Source of the DNA: Agromyces ramosus
GTDB lineage: Bacteria; Actinomycetota; Actinomycetes; Actinomycetales; Microbacteriaceae
Direction: 5' to 3'
DNA: 64,000 nt
Assembly: GCF_004216665.1 (NCBI RefSeq)
Contig: NZ_SGWY01000001.1
Span: 1,178,001 to 1,242,000 of the forward strand
In this document: positions 8,289-16,442 of the stretch, one piece after another
Position numbering within the stretch: the first letter of the stretch is position 1
Layout: each line of letters starts with the position of its first letter
Translations under genes and position numbers: made by a program
Notes under the pieces: generated by a model
The model's database searches: none
What the model was told of the DNA's origin: nothing
What the model saw: the letters and a program-made list of their open reading frames with translations, nothing else

Positions 8289-8633
8289 CGGGCGGATGCC
8301 GCGCGGCCGTCGGTCCTCGTCGGTGGCCGAGCACGGTGGCCTCCGCCAACCCGTCGACCCCGGTCGCCGCGATCAGGATCGCCGTCGCCACGCTCACGAG
8401 GGCGCTGCTCACGAACGGCATGACGTAGTGGATGGGCGGATAACGGGTGCCGCGCTCGCGGCGGACCCCGAGCCAGGCGCACCTCGAGCACGACTTCCGC
8501 GATGCGACGGGTCTCTCTCCCGGCGCCTATGCCCGATCGCTCCGCGAACTCGCAGGGTGACGTCGCGCCGATCACGGTGAAGCTCGCATTCGGAATCTTC
8601 ACAAAGTTGTGAATCCGGCGTAACATCGCGCGC
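8289..8633. other. Gene-poor stretch with decayed coding fragments
   Basis: No intact gene is visible in this 345-bp gap. It contains a 30-codon AraC-like fragment on the plus strand (separate entry). On the minus strand an open stretch from 8421 begins MPFVSSALVSVATAILIAAT, a lone hydrophobic helix followed by Arg/Pro-rich sequence, which looks like the first helix of a lost membrane protein. The last 50 bp before the ABC transporter gene are AT-richer (TTCACAAAGTTGTGAATCC) and probably hold its promoter. Confidence 0.5.
8471..8560 (+). pseudogene. C-terminal fragment of an AraC-family regulator
   Basis: Reading from 8471 the frame gives SQAHLEHDFRDATGLSPGAY followed by ARSLREL and a TGA at 8558-8560. 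This is the second helix-turn-helix and end of an AraC/XylS regulator (family pattern DQAHLxRxFRxxTGxSPxxYR). Nothing homologous precedes it in this frame, so it is a remnant of about 29 codons and not a functional gene. Confidence 0.65.
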
Positions 8634-9566
8634 ATGACCACCGTGATCAGCACCCGAGGGCTCCAGAAGCACTTCGGGCGCACCATCGCCCTCGACGGCC
8701 TCGACTTCTCGGTCGAAGCCGGAGAGATCCACGGCTTCCTGGGTCCGAACGGCGCCGGGAAGTCCACCACCATCCGCATCCTGCTCGGACTCGCGCGCGC
8801 GACCGGGGGTGAGGCGACGCTGTTCGGGCGCGACCCGTGGACCGACGCCGCCGACCTGCACCGGCGCGTCGCCTACGTCCCGGGCGACGTCGCCCTCTGG
8901 CCGAACTTCAGCGGAGGTGAGGCGATCGATCTCCTCACGCGGTTGCGCGGCGGGATGACCGACAAGACGGCGTATCGCGAACGCAAGGAGCGGCTCCTCG
9001 AGGTGTTCCAGCTCGACCCGAAGAAGAAGGGGCGCGCGTATTCGAAGGGCAACCGACAGAAGGTCGCCCTCGTGGCCGCCTTCGCGACCCCGGCGGAACT
9101 GTACGTGCTCGACGAGCCGACGAGCGGGCTCGACCCGCTCATGGAGCAGGTCTTCAACCGCGAGATCGACCGGGTCGCGCGCGACGGCGCGACCGTGCTG
9201 CTGTCGAGCCACATCCTCTCCGAGGTCGAGGAGCTCTGCGAGAGGGTGACCATCATCCGCGCGGGCGAGGTCGTCGAGAGCGGCACGCTCGCCGAGCTCC
9301 GCCACCTCACCCGAACCGAGATCGCGTTCGTCCACGACCCGGCCAAGGAGGCCGCCGTCGCTGCCCTCCCCGGCACGCACGACCTCGTCATCGACGAAGG
9401 GCGGGTGCGCTTCACCGTCGACAGCGACCGGGTCGCCGACTTCCTGCCCGACCTGGGCCGACTGGGCGTGCAGGGTCTCACCGTCGCGCCGCCATCGCTC
9501 GAGGACCTCTTCCTGCGCCACTACGGCGACGAGCTCGCCCCGGTCGAGGAGGAGGCACGGGCATGA
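8634..9566 (+). CDS. ABC transporter ATP-binding protein
   Basis: ATPase subunit of an ABC exporter, 310 aa. The Walker A motif GPNGAGKST lies at residues 37-45 and Walker B LYVLDEPTSGLDP at about 156-168. The signature loop is YSKGNRQKVAL instead of LSGGQ, as in the subfamily linked to polyketide/tetronasin-type exporters. The switch His is present in LLSSHILSEVEEL. Residues after 220 form an accessory C-terminal domain. The stop overlaps the permease start by 4 nt (ATGA), so the two are translated together, and a MarR-type gene follows. The exported substrate is not identifiable. Confidence 0.94.
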   Translation: MTTVISTRGLQKHFGRTIALDGLDFSVEAGEIHGFLGPNGAGKSTTIRILLGLARATGGEATLFGRDPWTDAADLHRRVAYVPGDVALWPNFSGGEAIDLLTRLRGGMTDKTAYRERKERLLEVFQLDPKKKGRAYSKGNRQKVALVAAFATPAELYVLDEPTSGLDPLMEQVFNREIDRVARDGATVLLSSHILSEVEELCERVTIIRAGEVVESGTLAELRHLTRTEIAFVHDPAKEAAVAALPGTHDLVIDEGRVRFTVDSDRVADFLPDLGRLGVQGLTVAPPSLEDLFLRHYGDELAPVEEEARA

Positions 9567-11185
9567 CCCGCCTCCTCGTGCTGCTCCGGCAGCGCATCCG
9601 TCGCGACCGCCTGCAGCTCGCGCTGTGGATCCTCGGCACCGCGCTGCTCGCGTACGCGTCCATCAGCGCCGTGTTCTCCACCTACGGCGAGGAGCAGGAC
9701 CGGCGCGAGATCCTCGGCGTCGCGATCGCGACCCGGACCATCCTCGTGTTCCGCGGCACCCCGAACGGCATCGACGACGGCGCGTTCGCGTTCTTCCTGC
9801 TGTTCGCGTGGCTCGCCCTCATGGGCGGCCTGATGAGCACCTTCCTCGCGGTTCGCCACACCCGCAAGGAAGAGGAGGAGGGCCGCGCCGAGGCCATCGC
9901 CGCGACCCCGGCCGGCCGCATCCTCCCGACCACCGCGACGGTGATCCACGGCGTGCTCGCCAACGTCGCGCTCGGGCTGTTCATCGCGCTCGCGCTCATC
10001 GCCAACGGCCTCGACGCGACCGGTTCGATGGTCTGGGGCGCCGCGATCACGGTCTCCGGCATCGCGTTCGTCGCCTTCGGCCTGTTCACGGCGCAACTGT
10101 TCCGCACGTCGCGTGGGGCGAACAGCCTGTCCGTCACCTTCGTGCTCGCGGCGTACCTGCTGCGCGGCATCGGCGACGCCGCCGGAACGCCCTCGGACGA
10201 CCTGCTGCACGTCACACCGGCATGGCCGAGTTGGCTCTCGCCGATCGGCTACGGGCAGTTCACCGGCGCCTACGTCCAGAACGACCTCACGCCGCTGCTC
10301 ATCCCGCTCGCGTTCGCGGCCGCGCTCATCGGGCTCGTCTTCGCGCTGCAGGCGGTCCGCGACCAGGGCGCGAGCCTGCTCGCCGGTCGGGCCGGCCGAG
10401 CGACGGCCGGGCCCGTGCTGTCGAGCTCATTCGGCCTGGCCTGGCGATTGAACACGCCGATCCTGCTGTCCTGGACGGCGGGCGGCATCGCCACCGGCCT
10501 GCTCGCGACCTCCCTCTCGTCGGTGGTCGACCAGGCCGCGACCGACGCCCCGCAGATCCTCGATACGCTGCGCCGCGCGATCGGCAGCGAGGCATCCATC
10601 GAGGAGGCGTTCGTGGCCGTCTTCTACTCCATCGTCGGGATCCTCGCGGCGTGCTGCGCCGTCCAGGTGGGCATCCGCGCGCGTCAGGAGGAAGCGCACG
10701 GCACCGCCGAGCTCGTGCTCGGCACGCGCGTACCGCGGCTGCGCTGGCTGCTCGAGTACTGGATCGTCGGCGTGATCGTCATCGTCATCGTGCTCGCGGC
10801 CTCGGCACTCGCGGGCATCGCGGGCGCGGGCACCGCAGCCGATCCGGAGTCGCTCATCCCGAACGTGCTCGAGGCTGCGGCCGCCCAGCTGCCGGCATGC
10901 CTCGTGTTCCTCGGGCTCACGCTGCTGGTGTTCGCGTTCGTGCCGCGCGCGACCATCGCCGTCGGCTGGACGGTCGTCGGCGTGGCCGCCATCCTCGGCG
11001 TCTGGGGTCCGATCCTCCAGGCCCCCGAATGGCTCGTCGACCTGAGTCCGTTCGCCCACTCACCGGTGCCGGCCGGTGGGGAGACGGATTGGACCGGCGG
11101 GTTCTGGATGCTCGCCATCGGCCTCGCCGCGGGTGCCGTCGCGGTCTGGTCCATGCGCCGCCGAGAGCTCGCGAGCGGCGGATGA
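9563..11185 (+). CDS. ABC exporter permease (polyketide-antibiotic/tetronasin type)
   Basis: Membrane subunit, 540 aa with about twelve predicted helices arranged as two six-helix halves (roughly 20-270 and 300-530). The start RLLVLLRQRIRRDRLQLALWILGT and the cytoplasmic stretch VRHTRKEEEEGRAEAIAATP followed, in the second half, by IRARQEEAHGTAELVLGTRV are the hallmark E-E-x-G-R-A-E/E-x-H-G-T-A-E repeats of this permease family. It overlaps the ATPase gene by 4 nt and precedes a MarR-type regulator by 12 nt, so the three form an operon probably for drug or toxic metabolite efflux. Confidence 0.92.
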   Translation: MTRLLVLLRQRIRRDRLQLALWILGTALLAYASISAVFSTYGEEQDRREILGVAIATRTILVFRGTPNGIDDGAFAFFLLFAWLALMGGLMSTFLAVRHTRKEEEEGRAEAIAATPAGRILPTTATVIHGVLANVALGLFIALALIANGLDATGSMVWGAAITVSGIAFVAFGLFTAQLFRTSRGANSLSVTFVLAAYLLRGIGDAAGTPSDDLLHVTPAWPSWLSPIGYGQFTGAYVQNDLTPLLIPLAFAAALIGLVFALQAVRDQGASLLAGRAGRATAGPVLSSSFGLAWRLNTPILLSWTAGGIATGLLATSLSSVVDQAATDAPQILDTLRRAIGSEASIEEAFVAVFYSIVGILAACCAVQVGIRARQEEAHGTAELVLGTRVPRLRWLLEYWIVGVIVIVIVLAASALAGIAGAGTAADPESLIPNVLEAAAAQLPACLVFLGLTLLVFAFVPRATIAVGWTVVGVAAILGVWGPILQAPEWLVDLSPFAHSPVPAGGETDWTGGFWMLAIGLAAGAVAVWSMRRRELASGG

Positions 11186-11197
11186 GAGACTGACCGG

Positions 11198-11677
11198 ATG
11201 CCACGCGACGAGCAGGGCCTGAAGGCGGCGGTCGACCAGTCGGCCGCGGTCCTCACCGCGGCCGGCTTCCCTCGGATGCCGGCCCGTGTGCTCATGGCCC
11301 TGCTCGTCGCCGAGCGGGGCGGCCTCACGGCGAGCGAGCTCGGCGACCAGCTCGGCGTGAGCGCCGCGGCGATCTCGGGTGCCGTGCGCTACCTCGAGCA
11401 GATCGGCATCCTCCACCGCGTGCCGCAGCCGGGGAGTCGACGGGACCGGTGGGAGTTCCTCGACGACGCCTGGTACACGGCGCTCATGGCGAAGAGCCCC
11501 GTCTACGGCGTGATCGCCGACCTCGGCGACCGGGCCGCCGACGCGATCGGCGACGAGCACTCGGCGGGCTCGCTGCGCGCCCGGGAGATGGCGCGGTTCT
11601 ACCGCTTCATCAATGCCAGGATGCCCGGCCTCATGCGGGAGTGGGAGGAGCTGCGGATGCAGCAGGAGACCGGTTGA
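11198..11677 (+). CDS. MarR/GbsR-type transcriptional regulator
   Basis: A 159-aa winged-helix regulator. The helix-turn-helix is LTASELGDQLGVSAAAISGA near residues 44-63 and the wing is VPQPGSRRDRWEFL. The C-terminal half is helical and would form the dimer interface. It sits 12 nt after the ABC exporter permease, the usual place for a local repressor of such exporters in Actinobacteria. It is convergent with the next gene, with only 6 bp between stop codons and no obvious terminator. Confidence 0.87.
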   Translation: MPRDEQGLKAAVDQSAAVLTAAGFPRMPARVLMALLVAERGGLTASELGDQLGVSAAAISGAVRYLEQIGILHRVPQPGSRRDRWEFLDDAWYTALMAKSPVYGVIADLGDRAADAIGDEHSAGSLRAREMARFYRFINARMPGLMREWEELRMQQETG

Positions 11678-11683
11678 GGCCGG

Positions 11684-12079
11684 TCAGGCGACGAGCATCA
11701 GCACGAGGTTCACGATCCCGGCGATCGCCGCGATCACGAGCAGCACGATCCCGAGCCACCGGATGATGCGGCGGCCCGCCGGCGGCTCGTGCAGCTGCAG
11801 CCGATCGGGCTCGCGCTTCCGGTAGTACGCGGGCTCCTCCTCGGGATTCTCGACGTGCGCGCGCTCCTCCTCGCTGAGTCGGCGCTGGTGGAACGCGCCC
11901 TCGGCGAACCAGCGAACGGTCGAGCCGTGCTCCTGGTCGAGCACGACCGCCTCCGTGCGGAGCCACCGTCCGTCGGCGAGCCGGATCAGCAGGGCGAGGA
12001 GGAGGCATCCGAGACCGATGCCGAGGGCGATCCAGCCGATCACCTCGGTGACGACCGAGACGACCTCCGACGCTTCCAT
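11684..12079 (-). CDS. Hypothetical two-helix membrane protein
   Basis: A 131-aa protein not assigned to a named family. One helix lies near the N-terminus (VIGWIALGIGLGCLLLALLI) and a second at the C-terminus (WLGIVLLVIAAIAGIVNLVL), with a hydrophilic, acidic central part of about 70 residues containing EEERAHVENPEEEPAYYRK. ATG 12079 is chosen because a TACCGT -10-like box lies a few bases upstream; a GTG two codons earlier is possible. Both ends are probably membrane-embedded with the middle in one compartment. Downstream of proC on the same strand. Confidence 0.7.
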   Translation of the reverse strand: MEASEVVSVVTEVIGWIALGIGLGCLLLALLIRLADGRWLRTEAVVLDQEHGSTVRWFAEGAFHQRRLSEEERAHVENPEEEPAYYRKREPDRLQLHEPPAGRRIIRWLGIVLLVIAAIAGIVNLVLMLVA

Positions 12080-12167
12080 GTGCACACGGTAGCGGACGCG
12101 CGGGCCGCATGTTCACGCGACTCCCGGCCGGTGCCCGACGCGCTTGATGTCCGCAGCAGGTTCTGCG

Positions 12168-13019
12168 TCAGGCCCCCGACGCGAGCTCGCGGGCGCGGGC
12201 GAGCGCGGCATCCGTCGCCCGATCGAACACCTCCGCGAGGTGCGCCTCCTCGAGCACCGCGATCGCGCGCTCGGTGGTGCCCTTCGGGCTCGTCACGCGG
12301 CGGCGCAGCTCGGCGGGCGTGTCGCCGGATGCCGCCAGCAGCTCGCTCGCGCCCCGGAACGTGCCCTGCACCATGAGCGCGGCCTGCTCGGGCGTGAACC
12401 CCTTGTGGATCGCCGTCGCGGTGAGCTGCTCGATGAGGTAGAACACGTAGGCCGGGCCGGAGCCCGAGATCGTGGAAAGGGCATCGATCTGCGACTCGGG
12501 CACCACGATGACGTCGCCCACGGTCTCGAAGAGCCGCACGGCGAGCGCGAGGTCGTCGTCGCTCGAACGCGTGCCGGCCGAGATCCCCGTCACCGCCCGG
12601 CCGACGACCGCGGGGGTGTTCGGCATCGAGCGGATGACCGCGATCGACTCCGGCAGCAGCTCCTCGAACGTCGCGACCGTGACGCCCGCCGCGACCGACA
12701 CCACGATCGTCCCCGGGTCCAGCGCGTCGGCGATCTCGCGGAGCAGGTCGGGCACCATCGACGGCTTCACCGCGACGACCACCAGCTCGGCTCCGGCGAC
12801 CGCCATGCGGTTCGCCGTGGCATCCGTGTCGGTCGCGTACGAGGTCACCCCCGGGAGTCCCTCGAGCTCGGCGGCGCGCTCGGGCGAGCGGTTCGTGGCG
12901 CGGATGCCGCCGGGGATCTCGATGCCGGGTTGCAGGAGGCCGGAGAGGATGGCCCGGGCCATGGACCCGGCTCCGAGGAAGGCGATCGTGGGCAGCGTCA
13001 AGGGCGCATCGGCACTCAT
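12168..13019 (-). CDS. proC: Pyrroline-5-carboxylate reductase
   Basis: Last enzyme of proline synthesis, reducing L-1-pyrroline-5-carboxylate with NAD(P)H in the cytoplasm. The Rossmann motif is IAFLGAGSMARAILSGLL near residues 12-29. The family signature is seen in the C-terminal half as PAELRRRVTSPKGTTERAI, and the catalytic-site segment DALSTISGSGPAYVF is present. Length 283 aa is slightly above the usual 260-280. It is divergent from the CDF transporter gene, with 23 bp between starts. Confidence 0.96.
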   Translation of the reverse strand: MSADAPLTLPTIAFLGAGSMARAILSGLLQPGIEIPGGIRATNRSPERAAELEGLPGVTSYATDTDATANRMAVAGAELVVVAVKPSMVPDLLREIADALDPGTIVVSVAAGVTVATFEELLPESIAVIRSMPNTPAVVGRAVTGISAGTRSSDDDLALAVRLFETVGDVIVVPESQIDALSTISGSGPAYVFYLIEQLTATAIHKGFTPEQAALMVQGTFRGASELLAASGDTPAELRRRVTSPKGTTERAIAVLEEAHLAEVFDRATDAALARARELASGA

Positions 13020-13042
13020 GCGACCATCCTAGGATTGGCACT

Positions 13043-14005
13043 ATGAGCGCATCAGGCGGCACCAAGGCCATCATCGCGGCATTCCTCGCCAACACGGGCA
13101 TCGCCGTGACGAAGTTCATCGCCTGGTTCTTCTCCGGATCCTCATCCATGCTCGCCGAGGGCGTGCACTCGCTCGCCGACGCCGGCAACCAGCTGCTGCT
13201 CATCTTCGGCGGCCGCCAGGCGAAGAAGACCGCCGACAAGGAGCATCCGTTCGGCTACGGCCGCGAGCGCTACGTGTACGCCTTCGTCGTGTCGATCATC
13301 CTGTTCTCGGTCGGCGGCGTCTTCTCGATCTACGAGGGCATCGAGAAGCTGCAGCACCCGCACCCGCTCGACGTGCCGTGGCTGCCGATGCTCGTGCTCA
13401 CGATCGCGATCGTCCTCGAGTCGTTCTCATTGCGCACGGCCGTGGTGGAGTCGAATCACGTGCGCGGCAAGCTGAGCTGGGTGCAGTTCGTGCGCCGCGC
13501 GAAGGCGCCCGAGCTCCCCGTCGTGCTGCTCGAGGACATCGCGGCGCTCATCGGCCTCATCTTCGCGTTCATCGGCGTCGGCCTCACGTGGCTCACGGGC
13601 AACTCGCTCTTCGACGCCATCGGCACGCTGTTCATCGGCACGCTGCTCATCATCGTCGCGATCGTGCTCGGCATCGAAACGAAGAGCCTCCTGGTCGGGG
13701 AGGGCGCGAACGACGACGATCTCGTGAAGATCGAGCAGGCCATCCTCGACGGTCCCGAGGCCGAGCGCATCATCCACATGAAGACCCTCTACCTCGGCCC
13801 CGACGAGCTGCTCGTCGCGGCGAAGGTCGGCTTCCACGCCGACCAGAAGCTCCTCGAGGTGTCGACCGCGGTGAACGTCATCGAGCAGCGCGTGCGTCAT
13901 GCGGTGCCCTCCGCCCGCGTCATCTACATCGAGCCCGACGTCTACTTCGATCCGAACCTCTCGGCGCCGCCCACCGACACCATCGTGATCAAGGGCCTCG
14001 AGTGA
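13043..14005 (+). CDS. Cation diffusion facilitator (CDF) metal exporter
   Basis: CDF-family divalent-metal/proton antiporter, 320 aa. Six membrane helices are predicted, with the CDF signature in helix 2 (SMLAEGVHSLADAGNQLLL, H-S-x-x-D) and the paired site in helix 5 region (LLEDIAALIGLIFAF, with E-D in place of the more usual H-x-x-x-D). The cytoplasmic C-terminal domain (residues ~210-310) is of the ferredoxin-like type. The altered helix-5 pair resembles the CDF subgroup around E. coli FieF-distant homologues, so zinc versus other metals is open. Its stop overlaps the next start by GTGA. Confidence 0.9.
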   Translation: MSASGGTKAIIAAFLANTGIAVTKFIAWFFSGSSSMLAEGVHSLADAGNQLLLIFGGRQAKKTADKEHPFGYGRERYVYAFVVSIILFSVGGVFSIYEGIEKLQHPHPLDVPWLPMLVLTIAIVLESFSLRTAVVESNHVRGKLSWVQFVRRAKAPELPVVLLEDIAALIGLIFAFIGVGLTWLTGNSLFDAIGTLFIGTLLIIVAIVLGIETKSLLVGEGANDDDLVKIEQAILDGPEAERIIHMKTLYLGPDELLVAAKVGFHADQKLLEVSTAVNVIEQRVRHAVPSARVIYIEPDVYFDPNLSAPPTDTIVIKGLE

Positions 14006-14790
14006 CGGATGCCGCGACGGGGGCCGTGCGGCTCGCGGCATCCGCTCGACGCACCGCCCTCGTGCTCCGGCACGACTCCGCGATCGGGCTCGGCAACCTG
14101 CGACCGACCCTCGAGGCGCACGGCTACGAGATCGTCACGGTCGACGCGCCGCATCAGGATGTCGCGGCGCTCGACGCCCTCGCACCCGACCTCGTCGTGG
14201 TGCTCGGCGGCGAGGAGGCGGCGTACGAGACCGACCGATACCCCTACCTGGCCGACGAGATCGCGCTGCTGTCGGCGCGCATCGACGCCGAGGCGCCGAT
14301 CTTCGGCGTGTGCCTCGGCGCGCAGCTGCTGGCGAAGACCCTCGGCGCCGACGTGCGCAAGGGGCCGCGCAAGGAGGTCGGCTGGCTCACCGTCGAGCCG
14401 ACCGAGGCCGGCGCCGCATCGCCCGTGCGCCACTTCGCCGGGGTGCCCACCGTGCAGTGGCACGGCGACACGTTCGACCTGCCCGACGGAGTCGAACGGC
14501 TCGCGACGTCCGGCCAGTACGAGAACCAGGCGTTCGGCAGGGGCGACTGGCTGCTCGCGGTGCAGTTCCATCCCGAGGTCGACGAGGCGATCCACGAGGA
14601 CTGGCTGCGCGAGTGGGGCGACGAGCTGCCCGAGTACGGGCTGACCCGCGAACGGCTGCGCGAGGAGCGCGCGTCGTACGGGCCGCGCGCGCAGGCGGCA
14701 TCCGCTGCGCTGCTCGGCGAGTACCTCGTGGGGCTCGAGGCGCGCGACCGCATTCCGGGCGGGAGTCGGAGCAGCGCTACGGCCGCCTGA
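14002..14790 (+). CDS. Class I glutamine amidotransferase
   Basis: GATase1-fold protein of 262 aa. The nucleophile elbow is FGVCLGAQLLAKTLG and the catalytic His-x-Glu is in LAVQFHPEVDEA, so the Cys-His-Glu triad is complete. Such stand-alone proteins hydrolyse glutamine or gamma-glutamyl compounds; the pathway is not determinable. GTG 14002 overlaps the CDF gene stop (GTGA), indicating translational coupling with the transporter. The 3' end overlaps the tadA gene on the opposite strand by 14 bp. Confidence 0.88.
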   Translation: MTDAATGAVRLAASARRTALVLRHDSAIGLGNLRPTLEAHGYEIVTVDAPHQDVAALDALAPDLVVVLGGEEAAYETDRYPYLADEIALLSARIDAEAPIFGVCLGAQLLAKTLGADVRKGPRKEVGWLTVEPTEAGAASPVRHFAGVPTVQWHGDTFDLPDGVERLATSGQYENQAFGRGDWLLAVQFHPEVDEAIHEDWLREWGDELPEYGLTRERLREERASYGPRAQAASAALLGEYLVGLEARDRIPGGSRSSATAA

Positions 14791-15244
14791 GCGGGTCCTC
14801 GAAGAACTCGAGCAGCAGGCGAGCGGATGCCTCGGCCTCGACGCCGGGGAACACCTCGACCCGGTGGTTGAGCCGGCGATCGCGCAGCACGTCGTAGAGC
14901 GACCCGGCCGCGCCCGCCTTCTCGTCCCACGCGCCGAACACGACGGTGGGCACGCGCGCGGCGAGGATCGCGCCCGCGCACATCACGCACGGCTCGAGCG
15001 TGACCACCAGGGTGCAGTCGGTGAGGCGCCAGTCGCCGATCGACTCGGCCGCGGTGCGCAGGGCCAGCAGTTCGGCGTGGGCCGTGGGATCGCCCAGCAG
15101 CTCCCGTTCGTTGCGCCGTGACGCGATCACGACGCCGTCGCCGTTCACGACGACCGCGCCGACGGGCACGTCCCTCGTGGCGGGCGCCTGCTCCGCCTCG
15201 GCGAGCGCGAGGAGCATCCACTCGCGGTGGCTCGGCAGCTCCAC
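14777..15244 (-). CDS. tadA: tRNA-specific adenosine deaminase
   Basis: Deaminates A34 to inosine in tRNA-Arg(ACG); the matching tRNA gene is present at 37.7 kb. Both zinc-site motifs are intact: H-A-E in DPTAHAELLAL and P-C-x-x-C in LEPCVMCAGAIL. Length 155 aa from GTG 15244, which has a GGGGAGGG ribosome site 7-8 nt upstream; starts further upstream (15250, 15274) would run into the upp promoter region. It is divergent from upp and overlaps the amidotransferase 3' end. Confidence 0.95.
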   Translation of the reverse strand: MELPSHREWMLLALAEAEQAPATRDVPVGAVVVNGDGVVIASRRNERELLGDPTAHAELLALRTAAESIGDWRLTDCTLVVTLEPCVMCAGAILAARVPTVVFGAWDEKAGAAGSLYDVLRDRRLNHRVEVFPGVEAEASARLLLEFFEDPLRRP

Positions 15245-15288
15245 GTGCACTCCCTCCCCGGTGAACCCCCACAACTAGACTCGAGCCT

Positions 15289-15921
15289 ATGCGAGTCCAC
15301 GTTGCCGACCACCCCCTCATCACCCACAAGCTGACGGTGCTCCGCGACGAGAACACGCCGTCGCCGATCTTCCGCGCGCTGGTCGAGGAGCTCATGACGC
15401 TGCTCGCGTACGAGGGCACGCGCGGGGTGCGCGTCGAGCCCGTGGAGATCGTCACCCCGGTCGCCCCGACCACAGGCGTGCGCATCGCCGACCCCAAGCC
15501 GCTCATCGTCCCGATCCTCCGCGCGGGCCTCGGCATGCTCGACGGCATGGTGAAGCTGCTGCCCAGCGCCGAGGTCGGGTTCCTCGGCATGGCGCGCAAC
15601 GAGGAGACGCTCGAACCGACCACCTACGCCGAGCGCCTCCCCGAAGACCTCAGCGACCGGCAGTGCTTCGTGCTCGACCCGATGCTCGCCACCGGCGGTT
15701 CGCTCACGGCGGCGATCGAGTTCCTGCTCGCGCGGGGGGCCACGGATGTCACGGCGATCTGCATCCTCGCCGCGCCCGAGGGTCTCAAGGCCGTCGAGGA
15801 GGCACTGCACGGCCGCGAGGTGACCATCGTCCTCGGCGCCGTCGACGAGCACCTCAACGAGCACGGCTACATCGTGCCGGGGCTGGGCGACGCGGGCGAC
15901 CGCCTCTACGGCACCGTCTAG
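15289..15921 (+). CDS. upp: Uracil phosphoribosyltransferase
   Basis: Salvage enzyme converting uracil and PRPP to UMP. The PRPP-binding loop is [18 protein letters not shown] and the uracil-contact C-terminal segment is [16 protein letters not shown], both canonical. Length 210 aa is exactly the family norm. A TAGACT -10 box at 15276-15281 lies 7 nt before ATG 15289, so translation is probably leaderless. Cytoplasmic. Confidence 0.97.
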   Translation: MRVHVADHPLITHKLTVLRDENTPSPIFRALVEELMTLLAYEGTRGVRVEPVEIVTPVAPTTGVRIADPKPLIVPILRAGLGMLDGMVKLLPSAEVGFLGMARNEETLEPTTYAERLPEDLSDRQCFVLDPMLATGGSLTAAIEFLLARGATDVTAICILAAPEGLKAVEEALHGREVTIVLGAVDEHLNEHGYIVPGLGDAGDRLYGTV

Positions 15922-15962
15922 ACGCTGCGAACCGCGAGCGAGACGCTGCGAACCGCGAGCGG
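15921..15962 (+). repeat. Two tandem 21-bp repeats after upp
   Basis: Starting at the last base of the upp stop codon, the unit GACGCTGCGAACCGCGAGCG plus one base occurs twice in direct succession (15921-15941 and 15942-15962), 20 of 21 bases identical. No hairpin terminator is obvious. From 15963 to 16143 there is nothing recognisable. Confidence 0.8.
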
Positions 15963-16143
15963 GAGTCTGAAGGATCTTCGATCGATGACGCGCTGACGCG
16001 GCATGAAGTGCTGAAGATTTTTCTGCACCGCCATTTCTCGCAGATTCTTGCAAGCACGACACCTCTTCACCCGATCCTCCCGGATGTCGCGTCGCACCGT
16101 GCACCCCCTGCGTCGTCACGCCGCGTCATCCCGCCGTCATGAA

Positions 16144-16172
16144 TTGACACACGCTCGGGTATCGGTTTGACT
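16144..16172 (+). promoter_or_regulatory. Promoter of the Cys-rich leader ORF
   Basis: TTGACA (16144-16149), a 17-bp spacer and TTGACT (16167-16172) lie so that transcription would begin at or next to the ATG of the uORF at 16180. This is the only textbook -35 hexamer with correct spacing in the region, and it predicts a leaderless uORF. Confidence 0.6.
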
Positions 16173-16179
16173 CTCCCCC

Positions 16180-16281
16180 ATGACTGACACCGCACGCACC
16201 CTGATCGCCCCCGAGGCCCTCAGGACGACCGGCATGATGATGCCGGCGCGTGCGCCCATGTGTTGTCGAATGTGCCGCTGA
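16180..16281 (+). CDS. Putative cysteine-responsive leader peptide (CCRMCR tail)
   Basis: A 33-codon ORF that begins MTDTARTLIAPEAL and ends with CCRMCR directly before TGA. Three cysteines among the last six codons, in a leaderless position right at the predicted transcription start, match the pattern of actinobacterial leader peptides whose Cys codons stall ribosomes when charged tRNA-Cys is low. The controlled gene would be the winged-helix regulator whose ATG lies 162 bp downstream. No terminator pair has been established; a short GGCC-GAAC-GGCC hairpin followed by TTTC occurs between them. The function is inferred. Confidence 0.55.
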   Translation: MTDTARTLIAPEALRTTGMMMPARAPMCCRMCR

Positions 16282-16442
16282 CCGCGACCCGACCGCCGAG
16301 TTCCGACGCCGATCCGCATCCCGATCGGCTCCGACTCCACTGAACCCGCTTCCGAGGTTCCCCGGCCGAACGGCCTTTCGCATCGACCCCGCCACCGACC
16401 AGGGGTCCATCGCCGCACCTTCTTCACACAAGGATTCCCGTC

